Positions 33,935 to 43,088 of a stretch of 64,000 nucleotides of DNA are shown here, piece after piece; the stretch's first letter is position 1, and every line of letters starts with the position of its first letter. Made by a program: the position numbers and the translations under genes. The stretch lies in contig NC_066567.1 of assembly GCF_024679095.1 (NCBI RefSeq), forward strand, positions 11,693,767-11,757,766, written 5' to 3'. Under the pieces are notes generated by a model. The model did not search any database. It was not told the origin of the DNA and saw nothing but the letters and a program-made list of their open reading frames with translations. Source of the stretch: Eriocheir sinensis (taxonomy: Eukaryota; Arthropoda; Malacostraca; Decapoda; Varunidae).

Positions 33935-34255
33935 AAATGAGTGCCAGAAATGTGAGTACCAAAATGAGTACCAAAGCATTCAGTACCAATATGAACACCA
34001 AAATCAGTGCCAAAGAGATGAGTACCAAAAAGATGAGGACCAAAAATATAAGTACCAAGATGAGTCCCAAAATTATGAGTACCAAAAATGAGTGCCAAAA
34101 ATATGAGTGCCAAAAATGTGAGTCCCAAAAATATAAGTACCAAAAAGATGAGTACCAAAAAATGAGTACCAAAAACATGAGTGCCAATATGAGTGCCATA
34201 AAGATGAGTACCAAAATTATGAGTGCCAAAATGATGAATACCAAAAAATTATGAG
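33935..34255. repeat. 15-bp minisatellite in intron E-F
   Basis: About 20 imperfect copies of ATGAGTACCAAAAAT and ATGAGTGCCAAAAAG. The same unit recurs in another intron of this gene at 35690-36358. Because 15 is a multiple of three, long open frames appear on both strands; they are not genes. Confidence 0.93.
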
Positions 34256-34500
34256 TACAATATCTCTCTCTCTCTCTCTCTCTTTTTTATGGTATACTCT
34301 TTTGGTGGACTTGCAAGCTCCACCAACAATACTGCACACACATACATATATACATACATACACATACACACACACATACATACATACATACATACACACT
34401 TTCTATATCTTCCTTTCTTTCTATCTTTCTCTCTCTCTTACTCTTTTTACTTTCTTTCTCTCTTAATGTTTTTGTTTCTTTACTAATTTTTTTTTTGTAT
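34256..34500. repeat. CT, CATA and TTTC simple repeats
   Basis: (CT)n at 34262-34283, CATACA-type repeats at 34337-34398 and pyrimidine-rich TTTCTTTC stretches to 34500, all intronic. Confidence 0.85.
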
Positions 34501-34545
34501 CATATTCTCTCTCTCCCTCATATCAAGCTCTCCTGCAGGACTTAC

Positions 34546-34675
34546 GAGCTCTTCCAGGAGGCTTTCTCGGCCGGTTGTGGGGTCCTTCCAAGAGTCCTTT
34601 CCAGCACACACCAAGTGGGCGACAATTCCAGCAGCGAAGTAACTCACATCAACGTTAGGGGACCAGAGCAGCAAC
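34546..34675 (-). CDS. ZYG11: ZYG11-like, exon E
   Basis: A 130-bp exon, entry phase 2 (one base completes the split Glu codon) and exit phase 0. Acceptor CCCTTCAG ends at 34676; donor CTC followed by GTAAGTC. It encodes VDVSYFAAGIVAHLVCAG and SLLEEL. The SYFAAGI-AHL string is diagnostic of the ZYG11/ZER1 armadillo-like domain. Confidence 0.92.
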
Positions 34676-35070
34676 CTGAAGGGGGAAGAACAGAGGATGG
34701 TGTTATGTTTGTTATGTTTTGACCGGTGGGAAATGTATGCAGTTTTTTTTTGTTCTCTTCTTATTTTATTTTCTTCCTTCTTCTTCTCTTTCCTCCTCCT
34801 CTCCTTCTTCCTCCTCCTCTCCTTCCTTTTACAGTAGCAACCTAATTTTTTTGTATCTCCTCTTCCTTCTCCTTCTCTTTCCTCCTCCTCTCCTTCTTCC
34901 TTTTATAGTAGCAACCTGAAGGGGGAACAGAGAATGGAGTTATGTTTTCGATGGTGGGAAATGTATGCAGGTGTTTTTTTGTTCTTTCCTTATTTTTTTT
35001 GTATCTCTTTCTCTTCCCTCTCCTTCTCTTTCCTCCTCCTCTCCTTCCTTTTACAGTAGCAACCCGAAGA
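34676..35070. repeat. tandem repeat containing exon E acceptor
   Basis: The exon-intron boundary GCAACCTGAAGGGGGAA at 34671 recurs in altered form at 34831 (GTAGCAACCT), 34908 (GTAGCAACCTGAAGGGGG) and 35056 (GTAGCAACCCGAAG). Each copy is followed by the same poly-T/TTCCTCCTCC-rich sequence, and two by a GGTGGGAAATGTATGCAG segment. The unit therefore includes a copy of the 3' splice site of exon E. Confidence 0.8.
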
Positions 35071-35331
35071 ACATAAGAAGATAAAGACAATGATACTAAC
35101 AGGAAGATAACACAAAAACCGAGACGGAAGAAAAAATAATAAAATGACAGAGATAAGAACATAAGAAGATAAAAAACAAAAACACTGACAGGAAGATAAC
35201 AGGAAAACCAAGACAGAAGACAAAATAACAAACCAGTGAGTAGCAGGCTTTTTTTTCACATTTGTTTCCTTTTTTATGCCCTTGACCTGACTCCTCTGCT
35301 GTAAAAAAAAAAACTGTCGCACTGAACTCAC

Positions 35332-35518
35332 TCCAGCTGGGTGAGGAAGCTTTTGTTGATGAGCGCACCACGAAGTGGGGACACCTCTGCTATGTTGTTG
35401 AGGAGACCAAGCACCTTCGTCTCCACGGCAGCGTCCTTGGCAAACACCTTCAGCAGCTGCAGGAACAGTTCAAGGCCATTCTCCTTCAAGAACACCTCGC
35501 AGGTAGCCGGGGACTCGT
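35332..35518 (-). CDS. ZYG11: ZYG11-like, exon D
   Basis: A 187-bp exon, entry phase 1 and exit phase 2. Acceptor CTCAACAG; donor CTGGA followed by GTGAGTT. It encodes ESPATCEVFLKENGLELF and TKVLGLLNNIAEVSPLR. The ESP-TC--F---GLELFL and LGLLNNIAEV strings are characteristic of the ZYG11 family. The first base completes an Asp codon begun at the end of exon C, giving the conserved LTDESP junction. Confidence 0.94.
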
Positions 35519-35689
35519 CTGTTGAGGGGGGAACGTCATGAGTACGGCAGCGCTCTGATCCCATGAGTAAGTTGACAGAAAGACGAGTATATAGATGTTG
35601 AAAGTAATGATGAGTAGTAATAATGAAGGTAAAATGAATACATAAGCGGATAAGAAGAGAATAATAATGGAGGATTACTGATAGGTGCC

Positions 35690-36358
35690 CAAAAAAGATG
35701 AGTTCATAGATGTCAAAAATAAGTGCCAAAAATGAGTGCCAAAAAGATGACTGCCAATAATGAGTGCCAGAAATGAGTGCCAAAAATTAGTACTAAAGAA
35801 TAACAAAAATATGAGTACCAAAAATATGAGTTCCAAAAATATGAGTACCAAAAATATGAGTTCCAAAAATATGAGTACCAAAAATATGAGTCACAAAAAT
35901 ATGAGTGTCAAAAATATGAGTTCCAAAAAATGAGTGTCAAAAATATGAGTACCAAAAATATGAGTACCAAAAATATGAGTACCAAAAATATGAGTTACAA
36001 AAATATGAGTACCAAAAATATGAGTACCAAAAATATGAGTACCAAAAATATGAGTACCAAAAATGTGAGTTCCAAAAATATGAGTACCAAAAATATGAGT
36101 ACCAAAAATATGAGTTCCAAAAATATGAGTACCAAAAATATGAGTACCAAAAATATGAGTACCAAAAATATGAGTTCCAAAAATATGAGTACCAAAAATA
36201 TGAGTACCAAAAATATGAGTACCAAAAATATGAGTGCCAAAAAAATGAGTGCCAAAAAAATGAGTGCCAAAAATTAGTACTAAAAGGATGAATAACAAAA
36301 AGATGAGTTCCAAAATTATGAGTACCAAAAAAATGAGTGCCAAAAAAGGTGAGTGCCA
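35690..36358. repeat. 15-bp minisatellite in intron C-D
   Basis: About 43 copies of the ATGAGTACCAAAAAT unit, with GAGTTCC, GAGTGCC and GAGTTAC variants. A higher-order pattern is visible at 36050-36240, where a GAGTTCC unit tends to occur every third or fourth repeat. Long open frames on both strands are repeat products. Confidence 0.96.
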
Positions 36359-36475
36359 AAAGGGTTAAAGCAAAGGTCAAGTCAGGGGCATACGCTACAG
36401 GTGCACATGGCCTCAGCGCTCATCTCCATTACATTGCCCTTCCCCAGGTATCCCCAGAGACGATCCACAACTCAC

Positions 36476-36581
36476 CCGTCAGGTTCCACAGGGCCGAGAG
36501 GGTAAACTTAAGGGTCATGTCCACCGTCTTCTCCTCCATCCGCCTTTTGACTAGAGTGAGCAACTTCTGCATGTATTCATT
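36476..36581 (-). CDS. ZYG11: ZYG11-like, exon C
   Basis: A 106-bp exon, entry phase 0 and exit phase 1, with a pyrimidine-rich acceptor CCCCCCCAG and donor GACGG followed by GTGAGT. It encodes NEYMQKLLTLVKRRM and TVDMTLKFTLSALWNLT. The T-KFTLSALWNLTDE block is one of the most conserved stretches of the family. Confidence 0.93.
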
Positions 36582-36628
36582 CTGGGGGGGAGAGGAAAAG
36601 ACGTTACTGGTAGTGCACTCGGAAAAGT

Positions 36629-36893
36629 TGGAAAGTTTCGTTTAGCCGGCGCAACATCTGTGGTCATATGCTGGAGAGAGATAGAAGGGGAAGGAACTAT
36701 AGGAGAAGGGCACAGATCCCAGGAGACGGGACACAACCCCCAATTAATACCTGGTACCCATTCACTACTGGGTGGACAGGGGTGTAGGGTATCAGAAAAG
36801 CCGCCCAAATTTTTCCACTCCGCCCGGAAATCGAACCCAGCCTCTCTCAGTTGTGAGCCGAGTGCACTACGAAGCCCCCCATAGCACACTCGG
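36629..36893 (-). mobile_element. tRNA-derived SINE in intron B-C
   Basis: Read on the minus strand, the head GTAGTGCACTCGGCTCAC and the perfect-looking B box GGGTTCGATTTCC (near 36831) resemble an RNA polymerase III promoter of tRNA type. A ~170-bp body and a tail ending in GTTGCGCCGGCTAAACGAAAC follow. A partial copy starts the window (1-190), and the tail appears inverted twice in the foldback at 26348. Confidence 0.7.
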
Positions 36894-37468
36894 ACTGTAC
36901 CAAATCCCACAATACACGTTACCCTAAATAGACACAAACTATCTCCCAAATGCCTAACATAAACGGGTAACACTTCTACCCAGCGTTGCCATACTGTCGT
37001 ACTCAGTTTCATCACTTCTCCTTGGCTCTTCATCTCTCCTTTTAACCTCATCCAGTGCCTGAATCACTCCTCCAAACTCCTCTCTCATCTTCCTCATTTC
37101 TATGTACTCAGGTCGGCATTATAAGACACTTTTGCTTCTCACATCAACTATTTCTAAAGGTCAAAGAGGGGATCAATTGGATTCTAATGAGTATTTTTTT
37201 AGGTTCATGCTACTGAAGAAGGGCCAAACTACCACCAGGGTCATAAAGGTACTCCTCGAAATGCCCTAACCTCATTCAAAAGCCGTGTTAAATACGTGAA
37301 CTTGGGCGACGAAATGTTTTAAAATATGACCCTCAGTCTCTTGTATTTTCTGATTTCCGACCCCAAAAAACGTCTCCTGGGCTGCAATAACGAGATTTAT
37401 AGTTCAACCCTGTCTTGAGAATAGAGATAGGGAAACATGGTACAGCAGCGTCCACCCCTGAGCCTCAC
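36894..37468. other. intron B-C remainder
   Basis: No exon or repeat recognised between the SINE and exon B. Confidence 0.45.
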
Positions 37469-37669
37469 CTTGGCACCGAGAAGCGTGGTCTGGGCGGTAG
37501 ATATCTTGGCGGCTATGATTGAGCAGATAGCGACGGCCATGCGGTCTGTGGAGGGGTCGTTGAAGGTTAGGAGACAGTCGAGGACGAGGCGGGCACACCA
37601 GTACTTGTCGAAGGAGACCTCGTGTAGGATGCGATCACAGCAGAGGGTGAGGAGGCCATTCTTCTGGAG
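37469..37669 (-). CDS. ZYG11: ZYG11-like, exon B
   Basis: A 201-bp exon in phase 0 at both ends. Acceptor CCTCCACAG; donor GCCAAG followed by GTGAGGC. It encodes LQKNGLLTLCCDRILHEV and MAVAICSIIAAKISTAQ. The LQKN-LL-LC-DRIL and MAVAI-SI-AAK patterns match the start of the armadillo-like domain in ZYG11B. No frameshift or unusual residue is seen. Confidence 0.93.
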
Positions 37670-37799
37670 CTGTGGAGGCAGGGAGGTGCTAGTGAGGGTG
37701 TGGGGGGATGTGAGTTTGAGGCATCTACTGTCACACCCTTTTTGTTGTTGTGTTTATACGTCACGGAAGGTGGCTCATATATGGTGATGTTCCTCTTTT

Positions 37800-38400
37800 T
37801 TTTATGGTAAAGAAAAGGGGAAACTGCGAAAAATGGCGCGCAATGAAGAAAAAAACGAGTCAGATGGAAGTGAAACAGAGATAAGGAGAAAACGGAAAGG
37901 GACTAAGGAAAGATGAAGGGGGAAAACAAGAGATGAAATGAGAGAAAAAAAGGGGAACTGCAAAAAATGGAAAGCGTTGAAGAAAAAATGAAAGTATTTC
38001 ATGGGTAAAAACATCACAGAAAAACAATAAAAAAAGCAAAATAATAACAGCTGTAATAAGTGAGCGTACTACAGACGAAGGGCCGAGAGAGAGGTCAATT
38101 TCAGGTTGTATATGTGGAAATATCTTAAGGACAAAAACATCACTAAAAACAATAAAAAAAGCCTACTAATAACTGTTGTAATAGAAGAGAGTACTACAGA
38201 CGAACGACCGAGAGAGAGGTCAATTTCAGGCATATGGTGATGTTTCTCTTTTTTTATGGTAAAGGAAATATCTCATGGGGAAAAACATCACTAAAAAACA
38301 AAAACAAAAATGCCTGCTAATAACGGAGCGTACTGCAGACGAACGGCCAAGAGAGAGAGGTCAATTTTAAGTAGTTTCCGCAGTTATATCCTCTGATTTT
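37800..38400. repeat. intron A-B repeats, LINE D tail-like
   Basis: Three diverged copies of a ~120-bp segment with AGAGAGAGGTCAATTTCAGG and AAAACATCACTAAAAA. The GAGAGGTCAATTTCAGGT string is shared with the minus-strand family D tail at 20725-20745, so these look like tandemly amplified LINE tails. Confidence 0.55.
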
Positions 38401-38421
38401 TGAGGGCTGAGAAACACGTAC

Positions 38422-38595
38422 CTGAGCATGCTCGGGGAAGTTGTTCATGGCAGTGAGCGTTGTGTGCACCATATCCCGCAGGAGGTGTGGGTGGATCTGC
38501 TCCCCGACGTGCGCGCCGATCAGGTTGTAGAGGCAAGCCCCTGCAAGCTGGATGGCGCTCTGACTACTGTGGGTGTTCATGACGGGCAGGATCAG
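38422..38595 (-). CDS. ZYG11: ZYG11-like CUL2 substrate receptor, exon A (first visible)
   Basis: First of seven consecutive exons (38595 to 33149) that join in phase to give about 366 residues, the armadillo-like C-terminal half of a ZYG11/ZER1-family protein. These proteins are substrate receptors of CUL2-Elongin B/C-RBX1 ubiquitin ligases; ZYG11B and ZER1 bind proteins with N-terminal glycine. This 174-bp exon (phase 0) has acceptor CTCCTTTCAG and donor CTCAG followed by GTACGTG. It encodes HSSQSAIQLAGACLYNLIG and a TLTAMNNFPEHAQ end; the A-CLYNL and AM-NFP patterns match the family. The N-terminal VHL-box and leucine-rich repeats must be in upstream exons, beyond the repeat-filled intron. 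The protein is more ZYG11-like than ZER1-like, by eye. Confidence 0.9.
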
Positions 38596-39895
38596 CTGAA
38601 AGGAGAGGCAGGGATGAGCGTTGGTTGGTGAGGTTGGTTAGTGTGTCTGATCTAAAGAGTTAACATGCAAAGGGGACACATAGGAGGAGGAGAAGGATGA
38701 GGATGAGGAGGAGGAGGAGGAAGAGAGGATCAGCTGAAAGGAGAGGCAGGGATGAGCGTTGGTTGGTGAGGTTGGTTAGTGTGTCTGATCTAAGGAGTTA
38801 ACATGCAAAGGGGACACATAGGAGGAGGAGAAGGATGAGGAGGAGGAGGAGGAGGAGGAAGAGAGGATCAGCTGAAAGGAGAGGCAGGGATGAGCGTTGG
38901 TTGGTGAGGTTGGTTAGTGTGTCTGATCTAAAGAGTTAACATGCAAAGGGGACACATAGGAGGAGGAGAAGGATGAGGAGGAGGAAGAGAGGATCAGCTG
39001 AAAGGAGAGGCAGGGATGAGGGCTGGTTGGTGAGGTTGGTTAATGTGTCCGATCTAAAGAGTTAACATGCAAAGGGGACACATAGGAGGAGGAGAAGGAT
39101 GAGGAGGAGGAGGAGGAGGAGGAAGAGAGGATCAGCTGAAAGGAGAGGCAGGGATGAGCGTTGGTTGGTGAGGTTGGTTAGTGTGTCTGATCTAAGGAGT
39201 TAACATGCAAAGGGGATGCACAGGAGGAGGAGAAGGATGAGGAGGAGGAGGAGGAGGAAGAGAGGATCAGCTGAAAGGAGAGGCAGGGATGAGCGTTGGT
39301 TGGTGAGGCTGGTTAGTGTGTCTGATCTAAAGAGTTAACATGCAAAGGGGACACATAGGAGGAGGAGAAGGATGAGGAGGAGGAGGAGGAGGAAGAGAGG
39401 ATCAGCTGAAAGGAGAGGCAGGGATGAGCGTTGGTTGGTGAGGTTGGTTAGTGTGTCTGATCTAAAGAGTTAACATGCAAAGGGGATGCACAGGAGGAGG
39501 AGAAGGATGAGGAGGAGGAGGAGGAGGAAGAGAAGATCAGCTGAAAGGAGAGGCAGGGATGAGCATTGGTTGGTGAGGTTGGTTAGTGTGTCTGATCTAA
39601 AGAGTTAACATGCAAAGGGGACACATAGGAGGAGGAGAAGGATGAGGAGGAGGAGGAGGAGGAGGAAGAGAGGATCAGCTGAAAGGAGAGGCAGGGATGA
39701 GCGTTGGTTGGTGAGGTTGGTTAGTGTGTCTGATCTAAGGAGTTAACATGCAAAGGGGACACATAGGAGGAGGAGAAGGATGAGGAGGAGGAGGAGGAGG
39801 AGGAAGAGAGGATCAGCTGAAAGGAGAGGCAGGGATGAGCGTTGGTTGGTGAGGTTGGTTAGTGTGTCCGATCTAAAAAGTTAACATGCAAAGAG
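38586..39895. repeat. ~135-bp tandem repeat with splice acceptors
   Basis: Ten copies of a 127-138 bp unit. Each contains GATCAGCTGAAAGGAGAGGC, GAGCGTTGGTTGGTGAGG, GTGTCTGATCTAA, GTTAACATGCAAAGGGG and a variable (GGA)n run. Unit starts lie near 38590, 38727, 38864, 38991, 39129, 39265, 39400, 39535, 39672 and 39808. The first unit overlaps exon A, and GATCAGCTGAAAGG is, on the minus strand, the exact acceptor (CCTTTCAG) plus the first exon bases, so the intron carries about ten extra copies of the acceptor. Two degenerate copies follow at 39945 and 40086. Confidence 0.95.
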
Positions 39896-40460
39896 AACAC
39901 ACAGGACAAGGAGGAGGAAAAGCAGAAAGAGGTGGTTCATTATAGACAGATCAGCTGGAATAAGAGGCAAAGCTAAGGGTCAATTTCTTGGTTGGTATGT
40001 TTGGGTGATTTTGATGACTTAACATGCAAGGGAAGAGGAGGAGGAGGAGGAGGCGGAGGAGAGGAAAGAGGTGGTTCATTATGGGCAGGATTAGCTGAAA
40101 GGAGAGATAGGGTTCCTTCTTCTCCTCCTCCTCCTCCTCCTCCTCTTCATTTTCAATCCCTTTTCTCTTCCTCATTTTTAATTTTTTTCTCCTAATTCTT
40201 TTCCTCCTCCTCCTCCTCTTCATTTTCAATCTCTTTTCTCTTCCTCATTTTCAATCTTTTTCTCCTCCTCCTTCTCTTCCTCCTCATCTTCAACTCTTTT
40301 CTCCTCCTCATTCTTTTTCTTCTCCTCTTCCTCGTCCTCATTTTCAATCTTTTTTCCCCTCTTCATTCTTTTCCTCCTCCTCCATCTCCTTCTCCTCCTG
40401 ATCATCATCCTTTTTCTCCTCCTCATTCTTCTCCTTCTCGTCTTCATCCTCAATCTTACT
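39896..40460. repeat. GGA/TCC-rich low-complexity tract
   Basis: Purine-rich GGAGGA before 40110 and pyrimidine-rich CTCCTCCTC after it. Two degenerate copies of the preceding repeat (39945, 40086) are included. Lys/Glu/Arg-rich frames here are composition artefacts. Confidence 0.85.
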
Positions 40461-42842
40461 CTCTTCTCAAAACATAAGAACATAAGAACATGAGAACATA
40501 AGAACGCAGGAGTCCACAAGAGGCCGGTAGGCCTGCACGAGGCAGCTCCTTTGACCCTAAGCTCCCGTGTATCTAACCCCGCCTAATATCGCTGTCCATG
40601 AATTTATCTAGTCTATTTTTGAATGTGACAATTGTATTGGCACTCACCACATGACTGCTAAGCCTATTCCACTCATCCACCACCCTGTTAGTAAACCAAT
40701 TTTTGCCAATGTCCCTGTTGAATCTGAATTTATCCAGTTTAAACCCATTACTTCGTGTCCTACCCTGTTCTCTTACCAACAAAACCTTATGAATGTCTCC
40801 CTTATTAAAGCCCTTCATCCATTTATAAACCTCGATCATGTCTCCACGTACCCTTCGCCTTTCTAGAGAATGCAAGTTTAACTGTTTGAGGCTTCCCTCG
40901 TATGGCAAGTTTCTCAACCCCTGAATCATCTTAGTCATCCTCCTCTGCACTGATTCTAACATTTTGATATCCATTCTATAGTAAGGTGACCAGAACTGAA
41001 CCGCATAGTCAAGATGAGGTCTAACTAATGCTAAATATAGTTTGAGGAAGACTTCGGGGCTTCTGTTGCTTACGCTCCTTGAAATAAATCCCAGTACCCT
41101 ATTAGCTCGATTTCTAGCTTGAATGCATTGTGCCCTTGGACGGAGATCAGAGCTCACTAAGACCCCTAAATCCCTCTCGCACCCAGACCTACTTATGAGA
41201 GTGTCATTTAAGTAATAGTTAAGTGAGGGGTTGTTCCTACCTACACTCAGAATACTGCACTTCCCTACATTGAACTCCATCTGCCATTTATCCGCCCAGT
41301 CATACAATCTGTTGAGTTCACCTTGGAGAATACTAGCGTCCTGATCCGACTCAATTACTCTACCGATCTTGGTATCATCTACAAATTTACTAACATCACT
41401 ACTAATTCCTGTATCTAAGTCATTGATATAAATAATAAACAAAAGTGGACCTAATACCGAACCTTGTGGGACCCCACTCGTAACACATCCCCAGTCAGAT
41501 CTTTTACCATTGATTTGCACTCTTTGCTTCCTATTGCTAAGCCATGCCTTGACCCAGTTCAAAACTTTACCCTCTACTCCGTGAGCCTGTAATTTAAGCA
41601 ACAGTCGTTGGTGAGGAACTTTGTCAAACACTTTACTAAAATCAAGATAGATTACATCATAATTTTCATCTCTGTCAACCGCCTCAAATACTTTATTGTA
41701 GAAGGACAAGAGATTGGTGAGGCATGACCTACCTTTTGTGAACCCATGCTGTGAGTCGTGAATTAAGCTATGTTTCTCTAAATGCTCCCGAATGTTCCTG
41801 GCTATTATGGACTCCAGCATCTTGCCTATAACCGATGTTAAGCTAATTGGGCGGTAGTTTGAAGCAACTGACCTGTCCCCCTTTTTAAAAATCGGCGTCA
41901 CATTAGCTACTTTCCATAGGCTCGGCACATAGCCAGTATTTACCGACATCTTAAAGATGTCGGTTAGTGGGTCACTGAGTATATCGGCTAATTCCTTTAA
42001 TACCCTCGGAAATATCCCGTCAGGACCTGGTGACTTGTTCTTCTTCAGCTTATCTATCTCATCCTGAACTACTTGCCTGGTAATGATTATATCCCTCAAT
42101 TTATCGCCATCCCCGCCCTCGTACACCTGAACTCTTTCCGGTATAGTCGTTCGATCCTCCTGTGTGAATACTGAAAGGAAGTAGTCGTTCAACAATGTGC
42201 TCATATTTTTGTAATTTTCTACTAGCTCCCCTGTGTTTGTTTTCAGTGGTCCAATTTTCTCCCGTGTTTTTGTTCTATACATCTGAAAGAAGCCCTTAGG
42301 ATTACTTTTTGCCTCATTTGCTACTTTGATCTCATAGTTCCTTTTTGCTATCCTGGTGTTTTTCTTAACTAATCTAGATAGTTCGACATACCGGCCCCTG
42401 AAATGTGTTTCACCATTCTTTATTTTCTGATAAATTCCCTTCTTTAACCCAATCTCGTGTTTTAGTCCACGAGTCATCCACTTAGGATCATTGTTTTCTT
42501 TTCTAAGTGTTCGCTGTGGTATATGCTGTCCTTGCCCCTCTACTATTACTCTAACTAAATTATTGTAAGACATTTCTACCTGGTTCTCCTGGCTCTCCAA
42601 TCCGCAGTTCTGGCCCTCATGAATCCCTAAATTATCCCAGTTTACCCCTTCAAGATGTCTTCGAAGCCCCTCGTAATTTGCTCTTCTAAAATCTGGCACT
42701 AACACTGGGTTTGGTTCGCGGGTTACAGCCCAGTCTAAGCTAAAACGAACCGTTCTGTGGTCACTATTTCCTAACTCTCTGCCCACCTCCAACTCACATA
42801 GCAAGTTCCCATTATTGGTTAGGACTAAGTCTAATATGTTAT
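40461..42842 (-). mobile_element. CR1-like LINE (family B), 5' end in gap
   Basis: A minus-strand non-LTR element with a nearly intact ORF2 (42804-40573 and upstream codons to the gap), a short 3' UTR and a tail of ATAAGAAC octamers at 40466-40505. Octamer tails are typical of CR1-group LINEs. The endonuclease N-terminus and ORF1 would lie in or beyond the gap at 42843. It sits upstream of ZYG11 exon A on the same strand, probably within a large intron. Confidence 0.88.
40573..42842 (-). CDS. CR1-like LINE ORF2: endonuclease end and RT
   Basis: An open frame of over 740 residues enters from the gap (NILDLVLTNN upstream of the first Met) and runs to a stop at 40573. The endonuclease C-terminus has GNSDHRTVRF near the start. 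After a basic linker, the RT shows KSPGPDGIFPRVLKEL, NYRPISLTSVIGKML, HGFTKGRSCLTNLL, YLDFSKVFDKVPHQRLL and SGVPQGSVLGPLLFIIYIND. The catalytic box is SKFVDDTKIG. A thumb/C-terminal region with VRPHLDYAVQFWSPYY and WNRLSSHVV follows. The two catalytic aspartates are kept, but the preceding residue is Val where Ala is usual (FADD), and SKVFDKV replaces the usual SKAFDKV. No stops or frameshifts are seen, so it is the youngest LINE here. Confidence 0.9.
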
Positions 42843-42942
42843 NNNNNNNNNNNNNNNNNNNNNNNNNNNNNNNNNNNNNNNNNNNNNNNNNNNNNNNNNN
42901 NNNNNNNNNNNNNNNNNNNNNNNNNNNNNNNNNNNNNNNNNN
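42843..42942. other. assembly gap (100 N)
   Basis: Placeholder gap that truncates the 5' part of the CR1-like LINE. Confidence 0.99.
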
Positions 42943-43088
42943 TTGATATTTTTTTAATGTTTTAGGGGTTGTGGTGGTACTTTAGGGTCTTATGATTCCA
43001 ATACGCAACCTAGGCACGGTTATTTTATGGAAAAATTTAAACTATGATTAAAATAAAAAAGTAACTTTTATTGTTTCCGAAAAAAAAT

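Noticed and set aside
33492..34244. 250-codon minus-strand hydrophobic frame (FLVLIFLVLIF...)
   Set aside because: It mixes the repeat shadows of two intronic tandem repeats with the real exon F; not a membrane protein gene.
35891..36380. Minus- and plus-strand frames with FGTHI or MSTKN periodicity
   Set aside because: Products of the 15-bp intronic minisatellite; the flanking spliced ZYG11 exons show this is intron.
36830..36893. A tRNA gene in the ZYG11 intron
   Set aside because: It has A- and B-box-like sequence but no closed cloverleaf acceptor stem, and the same body occurs elsewhere, so it is a SINE head.
38586..39895. CRISPR-like array of regularly spaced repeats
   Set aside because: Units are whole tandem repeats without unique spacers, in an intron of an animal gene.
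39951..40519. Lys/Arg/Glu-rich minus-strand frames
   Set aside because: GGA/CTC low-complexity sequence; no motif or homology visible.
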